64,000 bases of DNA from Sphingomonas_L flavalba_A (lineage in GTDB: Bacteria; Pseudomonadota; Alphaproteobacteria; Sphingomonadales; Sphingomonadaceae): positions 434,001 through 498,000 of the forward strand of contig NZ_CP180208.1 in assembly GCF_047553045.1 (NCBI RefSeq), written 5' to 3'. Below the pieces are notes generated by a model. The model worked only from the letters and a program-made list of their open reading frames with translations. It was not told the origin of the DNA and ran no database searches. Each line of letters starts with the position of its first letter. Within the stretch, counting starts at the first letter, position 1. Positions 34,569 through 43,281 of the stretch are shown one piece after another. The position numbers and the translations under genes are program-made.

Positions 34569-36350
34569 ATGCGTCCGAACCGAAAATACGGTATCCAGCC
34601 GCCGATGGATCACACGGAAGACAGCGTCGGCGTCGCCGATCTGCCGCCGGTGTTGCGCGACAAGCTGATGCGGGCGCGCAGCCTGTTTCTCGATGCGATG
34701 CCGCTGGCGGCGGCGGTGATAATCCAGACCGGCGGCGCTGCGCCGGAACTGGGCGTCAGCAATCGGCTTTTCCAGGTGCTCGATGCCGCCGATCCCGCCG
34801 GCAAGGGGCGCGGCATCGTCGCACGCAGCGGGCTTGGCCCCCGAATGGAAGCCTTCCTCGCCGGCACGGACGAGACTCAGATGCTCGACTGGGTCGATGG
34901 CGACGAGGTTGTCGGCCGCCAGTTCGAGGTGCGGCTGTCGCGGCTACACACGCTGGACGCGCCGGCGCCGCGCGGCCTGATCACCCTGATCGACCGGACC
35001 AGCGAGCGCCAGGCGCACAAGACGCTGCGGCTGGAAATGCTGCATGACGCGCTGACCGGCCTGCCCAACCGCGCCGGTTTCAACGAACGGATCGAGGCAC
35101 TGATCGACGAGGGCGACGATCACGCCGACCATGCCGTACTGATCGTCGACGTGCGGCGATTCAGCCGGATCAACGAATCGATCGGGCCGATCGCCGGCGA
35201 CGAACTGCTGATCACCGTCGCCCGGCGGCTGATGGCGGTGCTGCGCGCCGGCGACGTCATCGCCCGCACCGGCGGCAATGAATTCGGCCTTCTGGTCCGT
35301 CTCAACAACGGCATCGCCGATGCCGAACATATCGCCCGGCGCATCGCCGGCATTTTCGCCGATCCGTGCCGCCTGTCGGAACTGGAGATCAGCATCGATT
35401 GCGCGGTCGGCGGCGCGCTGTTCGACCCGCGCTGCGACCTGGCCGAAACCGTCCGCCGCGCCCAGTTCGCGGTCAAGGCGGCCAAGGCCAGCGGCCGGTT
35501 CGAGGTCTATCGTTCTTCGGCCTCCAATCTTGCCGCGCACCGTTTCGCGCTGGAAACCGAACTGCGCCGGGCGATCGAGCAGGATGCGCTCAGCCTCGCC
35601 TTCCAGCCGCTGATCGATCTTGCCACCGGCGCCGTTTCGGGGTTCGAGGCGCTCGCCCGCTGGCAGGTCGACGGGCGCGACGTGCCCCCGAATGAATTTA
35701 TTCCGGTGGCAGAGGAATCGGGCCTGATCCGTCCGCTCGGCCGCTGGGCGCTGGACAGCGCGCTGCGCGCCCTTGCCGACTGGGACCGGCAGGCCGGCGC
35801 GCCGCTGCCGATCTCGATGGCGGTCAACATTTCGCCGATTCAGATCGTCAGCGACAATGTCGCGGCGGCGGTGGCCGCCGCGCTCGCCGCCCACGGCATC
35901 GGCGGCGAACGGCTGGTGCTGGAACTGACCGAAAGCGCGATCATCGCCGACCCGGACCGCGCCGCCCAGACGCTCGGTTCGCTGAAAGACCTCGACGCGA
36001 CGATCGCGATGGACGATTTCGGCACCGGCTTTTCCAACCTCGCGCTGCTCCAGCGGCTGCCGATCGACATATTGAAGATCGACCGCAGCTTCGTCACCGA
36101 CATGCTGGTCGACCGGGACAAGTCGGCGATCGTCCGCGCTATCCTGTCGCTTGCCCAGGCGCTCGGCATGGAAACCATCGCCGAGGGCATCGAAACGCTG
36201 GAGCTGTCGCAACTGGTCGGCGCGCTCGGCTGTACACGCGGGCAGGGCTATTACTATGCCCGTGCCCTCAATGCGGATGAGGCATGGGCCTACTGGCGCG
36301 AACGCCCGTCGCCGCGCCGGCCCGGTCTGGTTACTCCGCCGTCCGCCTGA
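34569..36350 (+). CDS. EAL c-di-GMP phosphodiesterase with degenerate GGDEF domain
   Basis: The 593-residue protein has an N-terminal PAS-like region (about 25-150), a GGDEF-type domain (about 155-310) and an EAL domain (about 330-575). The cyclase signature reads TGGNEFGLL: Asn replaces the metal-binding acidic residue, so cyclase activity is doubtful. The EAL domain keeps its catalytic set: GFEALARW, VNISPIQI, LELTESAI, AMDDFGTGFSNL, LKIDRSFV, IAEGIETLE and QGYYYARAL. It should hydrolyse c-di-GMP, perhaps with GTP sensing by the degenerate domain. No membrane segment is seen. The start is uncertain (ATG at 34569 or 34605). It overlaps the convergent cca gene by 20 bases. Confidence 0.9.
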   Translation: MRPNRKYGIQPPMDHTEDSVGVADLPPVLRDKLMRARSLFLDAMPLAAAVIIQTGGAAPELGVSNRLFQVLDAADPAGKGRGIVARSGLGPRMEAFLAGTDETQMLDWVDGDEVVGRQFEVRLSRLHTLDAPAPRGLITLIDRTSERQAHKTLRLEMLHDALTGLPNRAGFNERIEALIDEGDDHADHAVLIVDVRRFSRINESIGPIAGDELLITVARRLMAVLRAGDVIARTGGNEFGLLVRLNNGIADAEHIARRIAGIFADPCRLSELEISIDCAVGGALFDPRCDLAETVRRAQFAVKAAKASGRFEVYRSSASNLAAHRFALETELRRAIEQDALSLAFQPLIDLATGAVSGFEALARWQVDGRDVPPNEFIPVAEESGLIRPLGRWALDSALRALADWDRQAGAPLPISMAVNISPIQIVSDNVAAAVAAALAAHGIGGERLVLELTESAIIADPDRAAQTLGSLKDLDATIAMDDFGTGFSNLALLQRLPIDILKIDRSFVTDMLVDRDKSAIVRAILSLAQALGMETIAEGIETLELSQLVGALGCTRGQGYYYARALNADEAWAYWRERPSPRRPGLVTPPSA

Positions 36351-37527
36351 CCACAGCGTCGGCGATCGCCGCGACCCGCGCCGCGTCGGGAAAGCCCTCC
36401 GCCACCCACTGTTCCTCGATCTCGCGCAGCGCCCGCGCCACCGCTGGCCCGGCGCTCAGCCCGCGCGCGACCAGCGCGCCGCCGCCTATCGGCAATGCCG
36501 GGCGCTGCCAGCCGGTCAGCGCCACCGCCGCATCCGTTTCCCCGCCGATCAGCAGCCGGTCGATCGCCGCCTCGCGCCCCAGCCGGTAGCCGATCCGTTC
36601 CGGCACCGTCTCGGCACAGGGGGCCAGCACCAGCGCGGCGCGCTTGCGGATCGCGTTGGACAGTTTCAGCCGGGCGAGGATCGCGTCGGCGGCGGCCGGG
36701 TCGCCGGGCAGCAGCGCGATCAGCCGGCGGACGCGGTCGGGGGGGATGCCGGCGGCCGCTTCCGCCGCGACCAGCGCCGCCAGCCGCTGTTCGCCGCATT
36801 CGTCGATCTCCGGCAGCACCGGGGTCAGGATCGCGCGCGCGCGCATCAGCGCGATCGGCGCGGCCGGGTCGTGCCCGGCCAGCATCTTCAGCAACTCGTC
36901 GGCGATCCGTTCGCGGGACAGCGCCATCAGGTCGTTGGCGCGTTCGGCGCAGGCGGCATAGCCCTCGGCGTCCGGCGCGCCGTCGCCGAAGCGGGCGTGG
37001 AAGCGGAAGAAGCGCAGGATGCGCAGATGGTCCTCGGCGATCCGGGTCAGCGGGTCGCCGATGAAGCGGACCCGCCGGGCGGAGAGGTCGGCTTCGCCGC
37101 CGAAATAGTCGAACAGCGCCCCGCTCGCCGGATCGGCATAGAGCGCGTTGATCGTGAAATCGCGCCGCGCCGCATCCTCGCGCCAGTCGTCGCTGAACGC
37201 GACCGTTGCCCGGCGCCCGTCGGTCGACACGTCGCGGCGCAATGTCGTCACCTCGACCGGTCCGTCGTCCAGCACCGCGGTGATCGTGCCGTGGGCAAGG
37301 CCGGTCGGCACCGCTTTCAGCCCGGCGGCACGGATGCGGTCGCGCACGTCCTCCGGCCGCAGCCGCGTTGCCAGGTCGAGGTCGGCGACCGGCAGCCCCA
37401 GTAGCGTGTCGCGCACCGCCCCGCCGACGAAGCGGGTCTCGCCCGCGCCGGCATCGAGCGTGGCGAGCAGCCGGTCCAGCCCCGGCCGGTGGCGCCAGGG
37501 CGCGTCGGGCAGGGTCAGATCGGCCAT
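36331..37527 (-). CDS. cca: CCA tRNA nucleotidyltransferase / poly(A) polymerase family
   Basis: The enzyme adds or repairs the 3' CCA of tRNA. The 398-residue class II protein shows the nucleotidyltransferase motif RFVGGAVRDTLLGLPVADLD at about 33-52, with the Asp-x-Asp metal site. RRDFTINALYADPASG near 130 and the RNA/phosphate-binding ERIADELLKMLAG near 205 follow. The ATG at 37527 (MADLTLPDAPW) is inside the Nudix gene with a 13-base overlap. A much longer reading upstream is an artefact of high GC. A pure poly(A) polymerase activity cannot be excluded by sequence. It is the last gene of the DUF1285-Nudix-cca set. Confidence 0.9.
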   Translation of the reverse strand: MADLTLPDAPWRHRPGLDRLLATLDAGAGETRFVGGAVRDTLLGLPVADLDLATRLRPEDVRDRIRAAGLKAVPTGLAHGTITAVLDDGPVEVTTLRRDVSTDGRRATVAFSDDWREDAARRDFTINALYADPASGALFDYFGGEADLSARRVRFIGDPLTRIAEDHLRILRFFRFHARFGDGAPDAEGYAACAERANDLMALSRERIADELLKMLAGHDPAAPIALMRARAILTPVLPEIDECGEQRLAALVAAEAAAGIPPDRVRRLIALLPGDPAAADAILARLKLSNAIRKRAALVLAPCAETVPERIGYRLGREAAIDRLLIGGETDAAVALTGWQRPALPIGGGALVARGLSAGPAVARALREIEEQWVAEGFPDAARVAAIADAVVRRTAE

Positions 37528-38132
37528 GCCAGCCGCCTGCCGAGATTGACCAGCATCGCCGCCGTCGCCCCCCATATCCGGTGCCCGTTCCAGATGATCT
37601 CGTGGTAATGCCGCGTCCGCCCGCGCCATTCGGCGCTCAGCTCGGTCTGGTTGCCCGGCTCCAGCAGGAAGGCGAGCGGCACCTCGAACCAGCTTTCGAC
37701 TTCCGCCGCGCTCGGGTGCAGCGGCAGGTCCGGCGGGACGACGCCGACGACGGGCGTCACGTCGAAACCGGTGATCGTGCGATAAGGGTCGACAGTGCCG
37801 ATCACCGACACGGCGGTACGGGGCAGGGCGATCTCCTCTTCCGCCTCGCGCAGCGCGGCGGCGACCGGGCTGGTGTCGGTCGGGTCGATCCGCCCGCCGG
37901 GCAGGGCGATCTGCCCGGCATGCTGACGCAGCGTCGCGGTGCGCCGGGTCAGGATGACGCCGGGGTCCGGCCGTTCGGTGATCGCGACCAGCACCGCCGC
38001 CGGCACCGGCGCCGCCGGTGCGCCGGCGACCAGATCCATCGTGTCGCTGGCGATTAGCGCGACGTCGCGATCGTGCGCCGTCGCCAGAGCGGCTGCCAGA
38101 CGGTCGGCAAGCGATGAGGCGGGGGCGATCAT
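37515..38132 (-). CDS. Nudix hydrolase, CoA pyrophosphatase type
   Basis: The 205-residue enzyme carries the UPF0035-style run ILTRRTATLRQHAGQIALPGG at about 70-90, characteristic of NudL-like CoA diphosphatases. The Nudix box follows directly (GGRIDPTDTSPVAAALREAE, then EEI), with its Arg-Glu-x-x-Glu-Glu core intact. The ATG at 38132 overlaps the stop of the DUF1285 gene as ATGA, and the 3' end overlaps cca by 13 bases, so the three are translated together. The substrate, CoA or a related pyrophosphate, is inferred from the motif. Confidence 0.88.
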   Translation of the reverse strand: MIAPASSLADRLAAALATAHDRDVALIASDTMDLVAGAPAAPVPAAVLVAITERPDPGVILTRRTATLRQHAGQIALPGGRIDPTDTSPVAAALREAEEEIALPRTAVSVIGTVDPYRTITGFDVTPVVGVVPPDLPLHPSAAEVESWFEVPLAFLLEPGNQTELSAEWRGRTRHYHEIIWNGHRIWGATAAMLVNLGRRLAWPI

Positions 38133-38695
38133 GTCGTCGGGAACGGAAAGAACACGCCGTCGCTCCACACGCCGGGCAGGGCGTCGCCATCGTCGAGCGC
38201 CAGCGCCGCCAGTTCGTAGTAGACCGCGCGGGCGACCAGCGCCTCCAGTCCGCCGCGCACCGTCAGGTAGGGGCGCGGCCCCGTCCCGGTCTCGGCGAAG
38301 CGCAGCGGGTGTTCCGCCCCGGCGACAACGCCGTCGCCGGTGTTCAGCCGGAAGGCGAGCCGCCGGTCGCGGCCCTGTCCCTCGCTTTTCAGCTCGACCG
38401 CGACGAACGGCGCGTCGTCGACGGCGATGTCCAGCTTCTCGACCGGGGTGACCAGCACATAGCCGCCGTCCGGCTCGCGGCGCAGGATCGTCGAAAACAG
38501 CCGGACCATCGCCGGGCGGCCGATCGGCGATCCCTGGTGGTACCAGGTGCCGTCGCTGGCGATCCGCATCTCGCTGTCACCGCAATGCGTCGGGTTCCAG
38601 CTGTCGACCGGCGGCAGGCGCCGCGCCTCCGCCAGGCGGGCGATCTCGGCAAGCGACAGGCCGGCAAGATCGGCAAGGGGCGGCTGGCTGGACAT
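38129..38695 (-). CDS. DUF1285 domain protein
   Basis: The 188-residue cytoplasmic protein has the DUF1285 hallmarks: RLPPVDSWNPTHCGDSEMRI near 26-45, DGTWYHQGSPIGRPAMVRLF near 48-67 and the strand-rich YVLVTPVEKLDIAVDDAPFV near 79-98. The family has a known fold but no established function. It leads the DUF1285-Nudix-cca unit, an arrangement I recall as common in alphaproteobacteria, which hints at RNA- or nucleotide-related housekeeping. No catalytic motif is evident. Confidence 0.85.
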   Translation of the reverse strand: MSSQPPLADLAGLSLAEIARLAEARRLPPVDSWNPTHCGDSEMRIASDGTWYHQGSPIGRPAMVRLFSTILRREPDGGYVLVTPVEKLDIAVDDAPFVAVELKSEGQGRDRRLAFRLNTGDGVVAGAEHPLRFAETGTGPRPYLTVRGGLEALVARAVYYELAALALDDGDALPGVWSDGVFFPFPTT

Positions 38696-38733
38696 GCCCC
38701 AGCCATAGCCGCGCCGCCCCCGGATGCAACCGC

Positions 38734-39249
38734 TCAGCCGGCCGGCGCGTCGGTGCGGGGCAGGATCGCGCCGTCGGCGGCGACGCGGCGGCCGGGGCGC
38801 AGCCGGGCGAGCAGCCGCCGCCGTTCGACCGGGCCGTCTATCGACCAGCCGCCGGTCGCATCGGCGGTGAAGCCGAAGAAGCGGCCGTAATATTCCGGGT
38901 CACCGATCATCATCAGCGCGTCGGCGCCGGGCAGGGCGCTGGCGTCGGCGGCGGCGATCAGCGCGGTCATCAACGCGCGGCCGATGCCGTGCTGCTGGTG
39001 CGCCGGCTCGACCGCGACCGGGCCGACCATGACCAGCGGGTCGTCGTCCAGCCGTACCGGCCAGCTCTGCACGCTGCCCAGAAACCGCCCGGCCGCGTCG
39101 GTCGCCGCCAGGCTCAGCGCCGGGATGCAGCGGGTGCCTGCGCGCAGGCGATAGGCGGTTCGCCCGTGCCGGTCCGCGCCGAACGCGCGGTCGAGCAGCG
39201 CTTCGACCTCCGCGTCGGGAATGGCGGACAGCGGCACGATGGAAACCAT
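38734..39249 (-). CDS. GNAT-family N-acetyltransferase
   Basis: The 171-residue protein fits the small GNAT group of predicted acetyltransferases. The acetyl-CoA motif lies at about 74-90 (VAVEPAHQQHGIGRALMTAL, where Gln-x-x-Gly-Ile-Gly-Arg binds the pyrophosphate). The C-terminal ALMMIGDPEYYGRFFGF segment is typical of the COG3153 subgroup. The ATG at 39249 has AAGG eight bases upstream; longer upstream readings have no similarity. The substrate is unknown. It diverges from folB. Confidence 0.85.
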   Translation of the reverse strand: MVSIVPLSAIPDAEVEALLDRAFGADRHGRTAYRLRAGTRCIPALSLAATDAAGRFLGSVQSWPVRLDDDPLVMVGPVAVEPAHQQHGIGRALMTALIAAADASALPGADALMMIGDPEYYGRFFGFTADATGGWSIDGPVERRRLLARLRPGRRVAADGAILPRTDAPAG

Positions 39250-39415
39250 GGCAGGAACCTTCACAATCGGGGCATGGACGCCCGGCGCCGCGCGCTCTAG
39301 AGCCTTTTCAGGTCGGGGAAACGTGGGAACCGATCGCGCTCTAGCGCCGCGTCGGCGAAAGGGAAGCGTGAATCCGGCCGCCCGTCCGCATCGCCCGCCG
39401 CAAAGAGGAACGCGA

Positions 39416-39799
39416 ATGATCGAGACTGCGGAAGACCTGCTGCGCCTGGAGGTCAGCGACATCAGCATCGCGCTGCTGACCGGCATCCTGTCGGAAGAAA
39501 CCAAGCTGCCTCAGCCGCTGCGCATTTCGGTCACCGCCGACCTGCGCTGCCCGGACCGGTTCGCGCCGGACACGCCGCTGACCGCGTCGAAAAACTATCT
39601 CGACCTGAAACGCGCGGTGACGGAAGCGATCCCGCGCGACGTCCATTTCGGGCTGATCGAATCGATCGCCGACCACATCGCCGACACCCTGTTCCTGCAG
39701 GACCCGCGCGTCCGCCGCGTCTCGGTCAAGATCGTCAAGCTCGCCATCTCCCACAACGGCGAATCGATCGGGCTGACGATGGTCCGGCACGCGCCATGA
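39416..39799 (+). CDS. folB: Dihydroneopterin aldolase-type enzyme
   Basis: FolB cleaves dihydroneopterin in folate synthesis. The 127-residue length is right for one tunnelling-fold subunit. The conserved segment FGLIESIADHIADTLFLQDP near 80-99 contains the catalytic region, and NYLDLKRAVTEAI near 61-73 precedes it. The ATG at 39416 has AGAGGAA upstream. The gene overlaps the SDR gene as ATGA. The pairing with a FolM-like reductase supports a pterin role; a FolX-type epimerase is a less likely alternative. Confidence 0.85.
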   Translation: MIETAEDLLRLEVSDISIALLTGILSEETKLPQPLRISVTADLRCPDRFAPDTPLTASKNYLDLKRAVTEAIPRDVHFGLIESIADHIADTLFLQDPRVRRVSVKIVKLAISHNGESIGLTMVRHAP

Positions 39800-40557
39800 A
39801 ACTGGCGCTGGTCACCGGTGGCTGCCGCCGGCTCGGCGCGGCGATCGCCGGGCGGCTGGCGGAGGACGGCTATGCGCTGGCCCTGCACGCCAGCGGCGAC
39901 GGCGGGTTCGAACCGGGGCTGGCCGAACGGATCGCCGCGGCCGGCGTCGCGGTCGAACGCTTCGCCGCCGATCTGGCGGACCCGGCGGCGGTGGCGGCGC
40001 TGCCCGAACAGGTGCGCGCCCGTTTCGGCATGGCGCCGACGCTGCTGGTCAACAACGCGGCCCGTTTCGAGGAAGATGACGCCGGCACCGCGACCAGCGC
40101 CGGCCTCAACGCCCATCTGGCGGTCAACGCGGTCGCGCCGTTCGCGCTGACCCTGGCGCTGGCGGCGATGGCCGGCGGTGCCGCGCCGCTGACCGTCGTC
40201 AACATCCTCGACGAACGCATCGTCAACCCGCACCGCGACCAGCTGTCCTACACCTTGTCGAAGCAGTTGCTGGCGGAAATGACCCGCACCCTGGCCCGCG
40301 CGCTGGCACCGGCGGTGCGGGTGTGCGGCGTCGCGCCGGGACTGACCCTGCCGACCGCCGATTATGTGCCGGAACAGGTCGACCGGCTGGCGGCGATGAT
40401 GCCGCTCGGCCGCCTGTCCAGTCCGGCGGATGTCGCCGACGCGGTCGCCTTTCTCGCCGGTGCCGAATCGACGACCGGCCAGATCCTGTTCGTCGACGGC
40501 GGCGCCAGTCTGACCGCCTTCGACCGCGACTTCATCCACCTCGGCAAGGCGCGCTGA
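39796..40557 (+). CDS. FolM-like SDR (dihydromonapterin/pteridine reductase type)
   Basis: The 253-residue short-chain dehydrogenase has TGGCRRLGAAIAGRLAEDGY at 8-27, where the extra Arg-Arg in the glycine motif is typical of pteridine reductases. Other motifs are LLVNNAARFEEDD near 84 and LDERIVNPHRDQLSYTLSKQ near 137-156, with the Tyr-x-x-x-Lys pair. GLTLPTADYVPEQ is seen in the substrate loop. Such enzymes reduce dihydrobiopterin, monapterin or folate. It is translationally coupled to folB. The exact pterin is inferred. Confidence 0.85.
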   Translation: MKLALVTGGCRRLGAAIAGRLAEDGYALALHASGDGGFEPGLAERIAAAGVAVERFAADLADPAAVAALPEQVRARFGMAPTLLVNNAARFEEDDAGTATSAGLNAHLAVNAVAPFALTLALAAMAGGAAPLTVVNILDERIVNPHRDQLSYTLSKQLLAEMTRTLARALAPAVRVCGVAPGLTLPTADYVPEQVDRLAAMMPLGRLSSPADVADAVAFLAGAESTTGQILFVDGGASLTAFDRDFIHLGKAR

Positions 40558-40584
40558 CCGGCGGCGCCTGGACGGGCCGCGGGC

Positions 40585-41430
40585 TTAGTCCCGCTGGCGG
40601 TTGCGCTCGCACGGGCCGAGCTGGCGGATCACCACCCGATAGTCGGCGCGAATCATCTCCGCCTGTGCCGGGTCGGCGCCGGCCAGCGCTCCATACGGCA
40701 GGGCGCGGGGCAGGCCGCAGGCCAGCCGGTACCAGAGCAGGCTGGCCGGGGGCGGCGGCGCCGCCGCTTCGTCGACGATCTCGCTCAGCGCGACCGACCA
40801 GCCGGGCGCCGTGCCGGGCCGGCGCAAGACGCTGAGCGAAACCGGCCGGTTATCGGCGGTCCGCAGGAAAATCTGCGTTTCGCTCTCCCCCGGCAGGTTG
40901 CCGGGCACGTGGAACGCGTTGCCGACACCGGTGATCGGCGGCGGCGCGCCGGGCGCGGTCGCTTCCTTCAGGATCGCGCGCAGCGTCGCCTCGGTTTCCG
41001 CCGCCCAGGGCAGTTGCGCATCCGGGGCGACGAGGCGCAGGTCGGCGCCCTGCGCCCCGGCGGCGAGAAGGATGACCGGCGCCTTTTTCAGCTTGGGCGG
41101 CCGGCCCCGCGAATCGAGCGGCAGGTCGACGAGATAGTTTATGGTTGAAGGGATACCATTGGCCCCGCGAATCAATGTCGTCACGGTGACGGTCACGTAC
41201 AGCCGGGCCATGCCGGGGGGTGTTCCGGCCGCCTGTTCACCCTTCAGCCGGACGGTTTTCGTCACCGTCCCCGACAGCACGATCGGGGCGGCCAGGGCCA
41301 GATCGGCCAGGTCGGCATAGGTGTAGCGCGGCGCCTCAACGCCGACGTTAACCGATTGTTTATCAGTCATTTGGGCGGCATGTGTGCCGGTTGCTGCCAA
41401 CAGCAGCGCCAGGGTCGTCAATATGCGCAT
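40585..41430 (-). CDS. Secreted protein of unknown function
   Basis: The 281-residue product has a clear signal peptide (MRILTTLALLLAATGTHAA). The mature part has two apparent halves: a beta-rich N-terminal region (about 35-130, LADLALAAPIVLSGTVTKTV, VTVTVTTLIRGANGIPSTIN) and a proline-rich, mixed C-terminal region with a pair of cysteines (near 239 and 275). I do not recognise a family, though proteins of this layout recur in sphingomonads. It is convergent with the folM-like gene and divergent from tonB, with 236 bases of noncoding sequence before tonB in which I see no clear regulator site. Confidence 0.65.
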   Translation of the reverse strand: MRILTTLALLLAATGTHAAQMTDKQSVNVGVEAPRYTYADLADLALAAPIVLSGTVTKTVRLKGEQAAGTPPGMARLYVTVTVTTLIRGANGIPSTINYLVDLPLDSRGRPPKLKKAPVILLAAGAQGADLRLVAPDAQLPWAAETEATLRAILKEATAPGAPPPITGVGNAFHVPGNLPGESETQIFLRTADNRPVSLSVLRRPGTAPGWSVALSEIVDEAAAPPPPASLLWYRLACGLPRALPYGALAGADPAQAEMIRADYRVVIRQLGPCERNRQRD

Positions 41431-41666
41431 CGGTCCTCCGCCGTCTCCGTCCGCTCCGGGCGGTGCGGTGCAGCATTACTGCCATAACCAACTGCGATAC
41501 TCAAAGGAGGGACAAAGCGTTTGCGTTCGGACGTTGTTGCGCGATAGACAACCCGCCTCCGCCGGATGAGATCATAATGCAGGGCGGACCGGGGTTGTTG
41601 CCAATTTCGTCGCGGTCGCGCTGATGCGGCGGCCGTGGCAGGGGTAAGAGGGAGTGTCGTTTCTGA

Positions 41667-42317
41667 ATGGCCTACGCTGACCAGAAAATGGGTGGCGGCA
41701 AGATCGGGGCGATTGTCGTCGTCCTGCTTCTTCACGCTGTCCTCGGCTATGCGTTCGTCACGGGTCTCGCGTTCAACGTGATTAAGAAGGTCCAGGAGGA
41801 CCTGAAGACCTTTGACGTCGCGGATGAGCCGCCGCCACCTGAAGAGCCGCCGCCGCCGCCGCCGCCGGACCAGCCGCTTCCGCCGCCACCGGTGGTTGCG
41901 CCCCCGCCGATCGTGCAGGCGCCAACCGTGACCGCTGCGCCGGTCATATTCACCCAGCCGGTCGCGCGGCCTGAGCCGCCGAAACCGCCGCCTCCGCCGC
42001 CTCCGCCACCCCCTCCGGCGATCAGCAAGGCTGCGGCTGCTTCGGGTAATCCGGCGAACTGGATCACCGATGCTGACTATCCGCCCGGCGCCCAGCGTCG
42101 CGAGGAGCAGGGCACCAGTGCCATTGCCTGGGAAATCAACGAGCAGGGCCGCGTGGAAAATTGCCACGTGACGGATTCAAGCGGTTCCAAGGAACTGGAT
42201 GATGCCGCTTGCAGGTTGATCACCCGTCGCGGCCGTTACAAGGCGGCGCTCGATCAGGCGGGAAATCCCATTCGCTCGACGTCGTCGCGGCGCGTGCGGT
42301 GGGTGCTGCCGAAATAA
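41667..42317 (+). CDS. tonB: TonB-family energy transducer
   Basis: The 216-residue protein has one N-terminal membrane anchor (about 13-33, IGAIVVVLLLHAVLGYAFV). A long proline-rich periplasmic spacer spans about 52-118 with repeated Glu-Pro/Pro runs. The TonB C-terminal domain spans about 130-215 (NWITDADYPPGAQRREEQGT, VENCHVTDSSGSKELDDAAC). It transmits proton-motive energy to outer-membrane receptors. It heads tonB-exbB-exbD-exbD. A perfect 12-bp hairpin follows its stop codon. Confidence 0.93.
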   Translation: MAYADQKMGGGKIGAIVVVLLLHAVLGYAFVTGLAFNVIKKVQEDLKTFDVADEPPPPEEPPPPPPPDQPLPPPPVVAPPPIVQAPTVTAAPVIFTQPVARPEPPKPPPPPPPPPPPAISKAAAASGNPANWITDADYPPGAQRREEQGTSAIAWEINEQGRVENCHVTDSSGSKELDDAACRLITRRGRYKAALDQAGNPIRSTSSRRVRWVLPK

Positions 42318-42324
42318 CGACCGG

Positions 42325-42352
42325 CCAACCTGGCCCGGCGGGCCAGGTTGGC
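42325..42352 (+). terminator. Perfect 12-bp hairpin between tonB and exbB
   Basis: GCCAACCTGGCC (42325-42336) pairs fully with GGCCAGGTTGGC (42341-42352) across a 4-base loop and is followed by TTTGATG. It begins 7 bases past the tonB stop. It may act as a partial terminator or mRNA 3'-end stabiliser within the operon. Confidence 0.6.
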
Positions 42353-42393
42353 TTTGATGCTCAACAGACATAAGCACTTGTGAGGAAAGCAAT

Positions 42394-43194
42394 ATGTTGA
42401 TCCAGCTCATGGCCGCCGCCGGCGCGGCCGCCCCCGCGGGGGAGAACCCGTACGGCCTGGTCCCGGCGCTTCAGCAGGGCGGTATCATCGCCTGGGCGAC
42501 CTTCGTTATCCTGGTCGTCATGTCGGTCTTCTCCTTCTACATCCTGTTCACCAAGCTCTATGAACAGCAGCGCATCCTCAACCAGACCCGGCGTGTCCGC
42601 GCCAGCTTCTGGAACCTGACCAACCTGAAGGACGGCGCGGCGAAGCTGGAGAAGAACTCCGCCTATCGCCAGATCGTCGACGACGCGATCGCGGCGCAGG
42701 AACAGCACGCCAAGCTGACCGACAGCTCGATCGAGGCTCATGACTGGATGGACGCCGCGCTCGGCCGCAGCCGTGCTCTGGTTTCGTCCAGCCTCGAAGG
42801 CGGCGGTCTGCCGTTCCTCGCCACCGTGGGTGCGACGGCGCCGTTCATCGGTCTGTTCGGGACCGTGGTCGGCATCTACCGCGCGCTGATCAAGATCGGC
42901 CTCGCCGGTCAGGCGTCGATCGACGCGGTTGCCGGCCCGGTCGGTGAAGCGCTGATCATGACCGCGCTCGGTCTCGTCGTCGCCGTTCCGGCGGTGCTTG
43001 CCTACAACTGGCTGCAGCGTCGCAACAAGGTGATCGCCGAGGATCTGGCCGGTTTCGCGTCCGACGTGCAGAGCTACCTCAGCTCCAGCGGCAACGTCCG
43101 CCCGGTCGCGGCCAAGGCTGCCGCCCCGGCTCGTCCGGCCGCCGCTGCCCCGGCCCGTCCGGCTGCGCCGGGCAACACGCCGCCGAAGGCCTGA
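42394..43194 (+). CDS. exbB: ExbB / MotA-TolQ family proton channel subunit
   Basis: ExbB forms the pentameric proton channel that drives TonB. The 266-residue protein has three membrane helices: about 28-52 (IIAWATFVILVVMSVFSFYI), about 140-165 (FLATVGATAPFIGLFGTVVG, the MotA/TolQ/ExbB signature) and about 190-215. An Ala/Pro-rich tail of about 25 residues ends the chain. It follows tonB after a 76-base gap containing a hairpin and is followed by another perfect hairpin. Confidence 0.94.
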   Translation: MLIQLMAAAGAAAPAGENPYGLVPALQQGGIIAWATFVILVVMSVFSFYILFTKLYEQQRILNQTRRVRASFWNLTNLKDGAAKLEKNSAYRQIVDDAIAAQEQHAKLTDSSIEAHDWMDAALGRSRALVSSSLEGGGLPFLATVGATAPFIGLFGTVVGIYRALIKIGLAGQASIDAVAGPVGEALIMTALGLVVAVPAVLAYNWLQRRNKVIAEDLAGFASDVQSYLSSSGNVRPVAAKAAAPARPAAAAPARPAAPGNTPPKA

Positions 43195-43203
43195 TCGTAT
43201 AAA

Positions 43204-43228
43204 GGGGCGGGTGCCCGGCACCCGCCCC
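43204..43228 (+). terminator. Perfect 11-bp hairpin between exbB and exbD
   Basis: GGGGCGGGTGC (43204-43214) pairs fully with GCACCCGCCCC (43218-43228) across a 3-base loop. It starts 10 bases past the exbB stop and is followed by CTCCG, with no T run. Partial termination or transcript protection is more likely than full termination, because exbD lies just downstream. Confidence 0.55.
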
Positions 43229-43281
43229 CTCCGCCCGTTCGCGGGCGGGCGATAAGAATGTGACGGATAGGATCCTAGACT

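Noticed and set aside
37528..38190. Upstream extension of cca to a 619-codon protein
   Set aside because: The extension only reads the Nudix gene in another frame; family similarity starts at the ATG at 37527.
41820..42030. Repetitive CCG-rich stretch as a DNA repeat or CRISPR-like array
   Set aside because: It encodes the proline-rich spacer of TonB; there are no regular repeat-spacer units.
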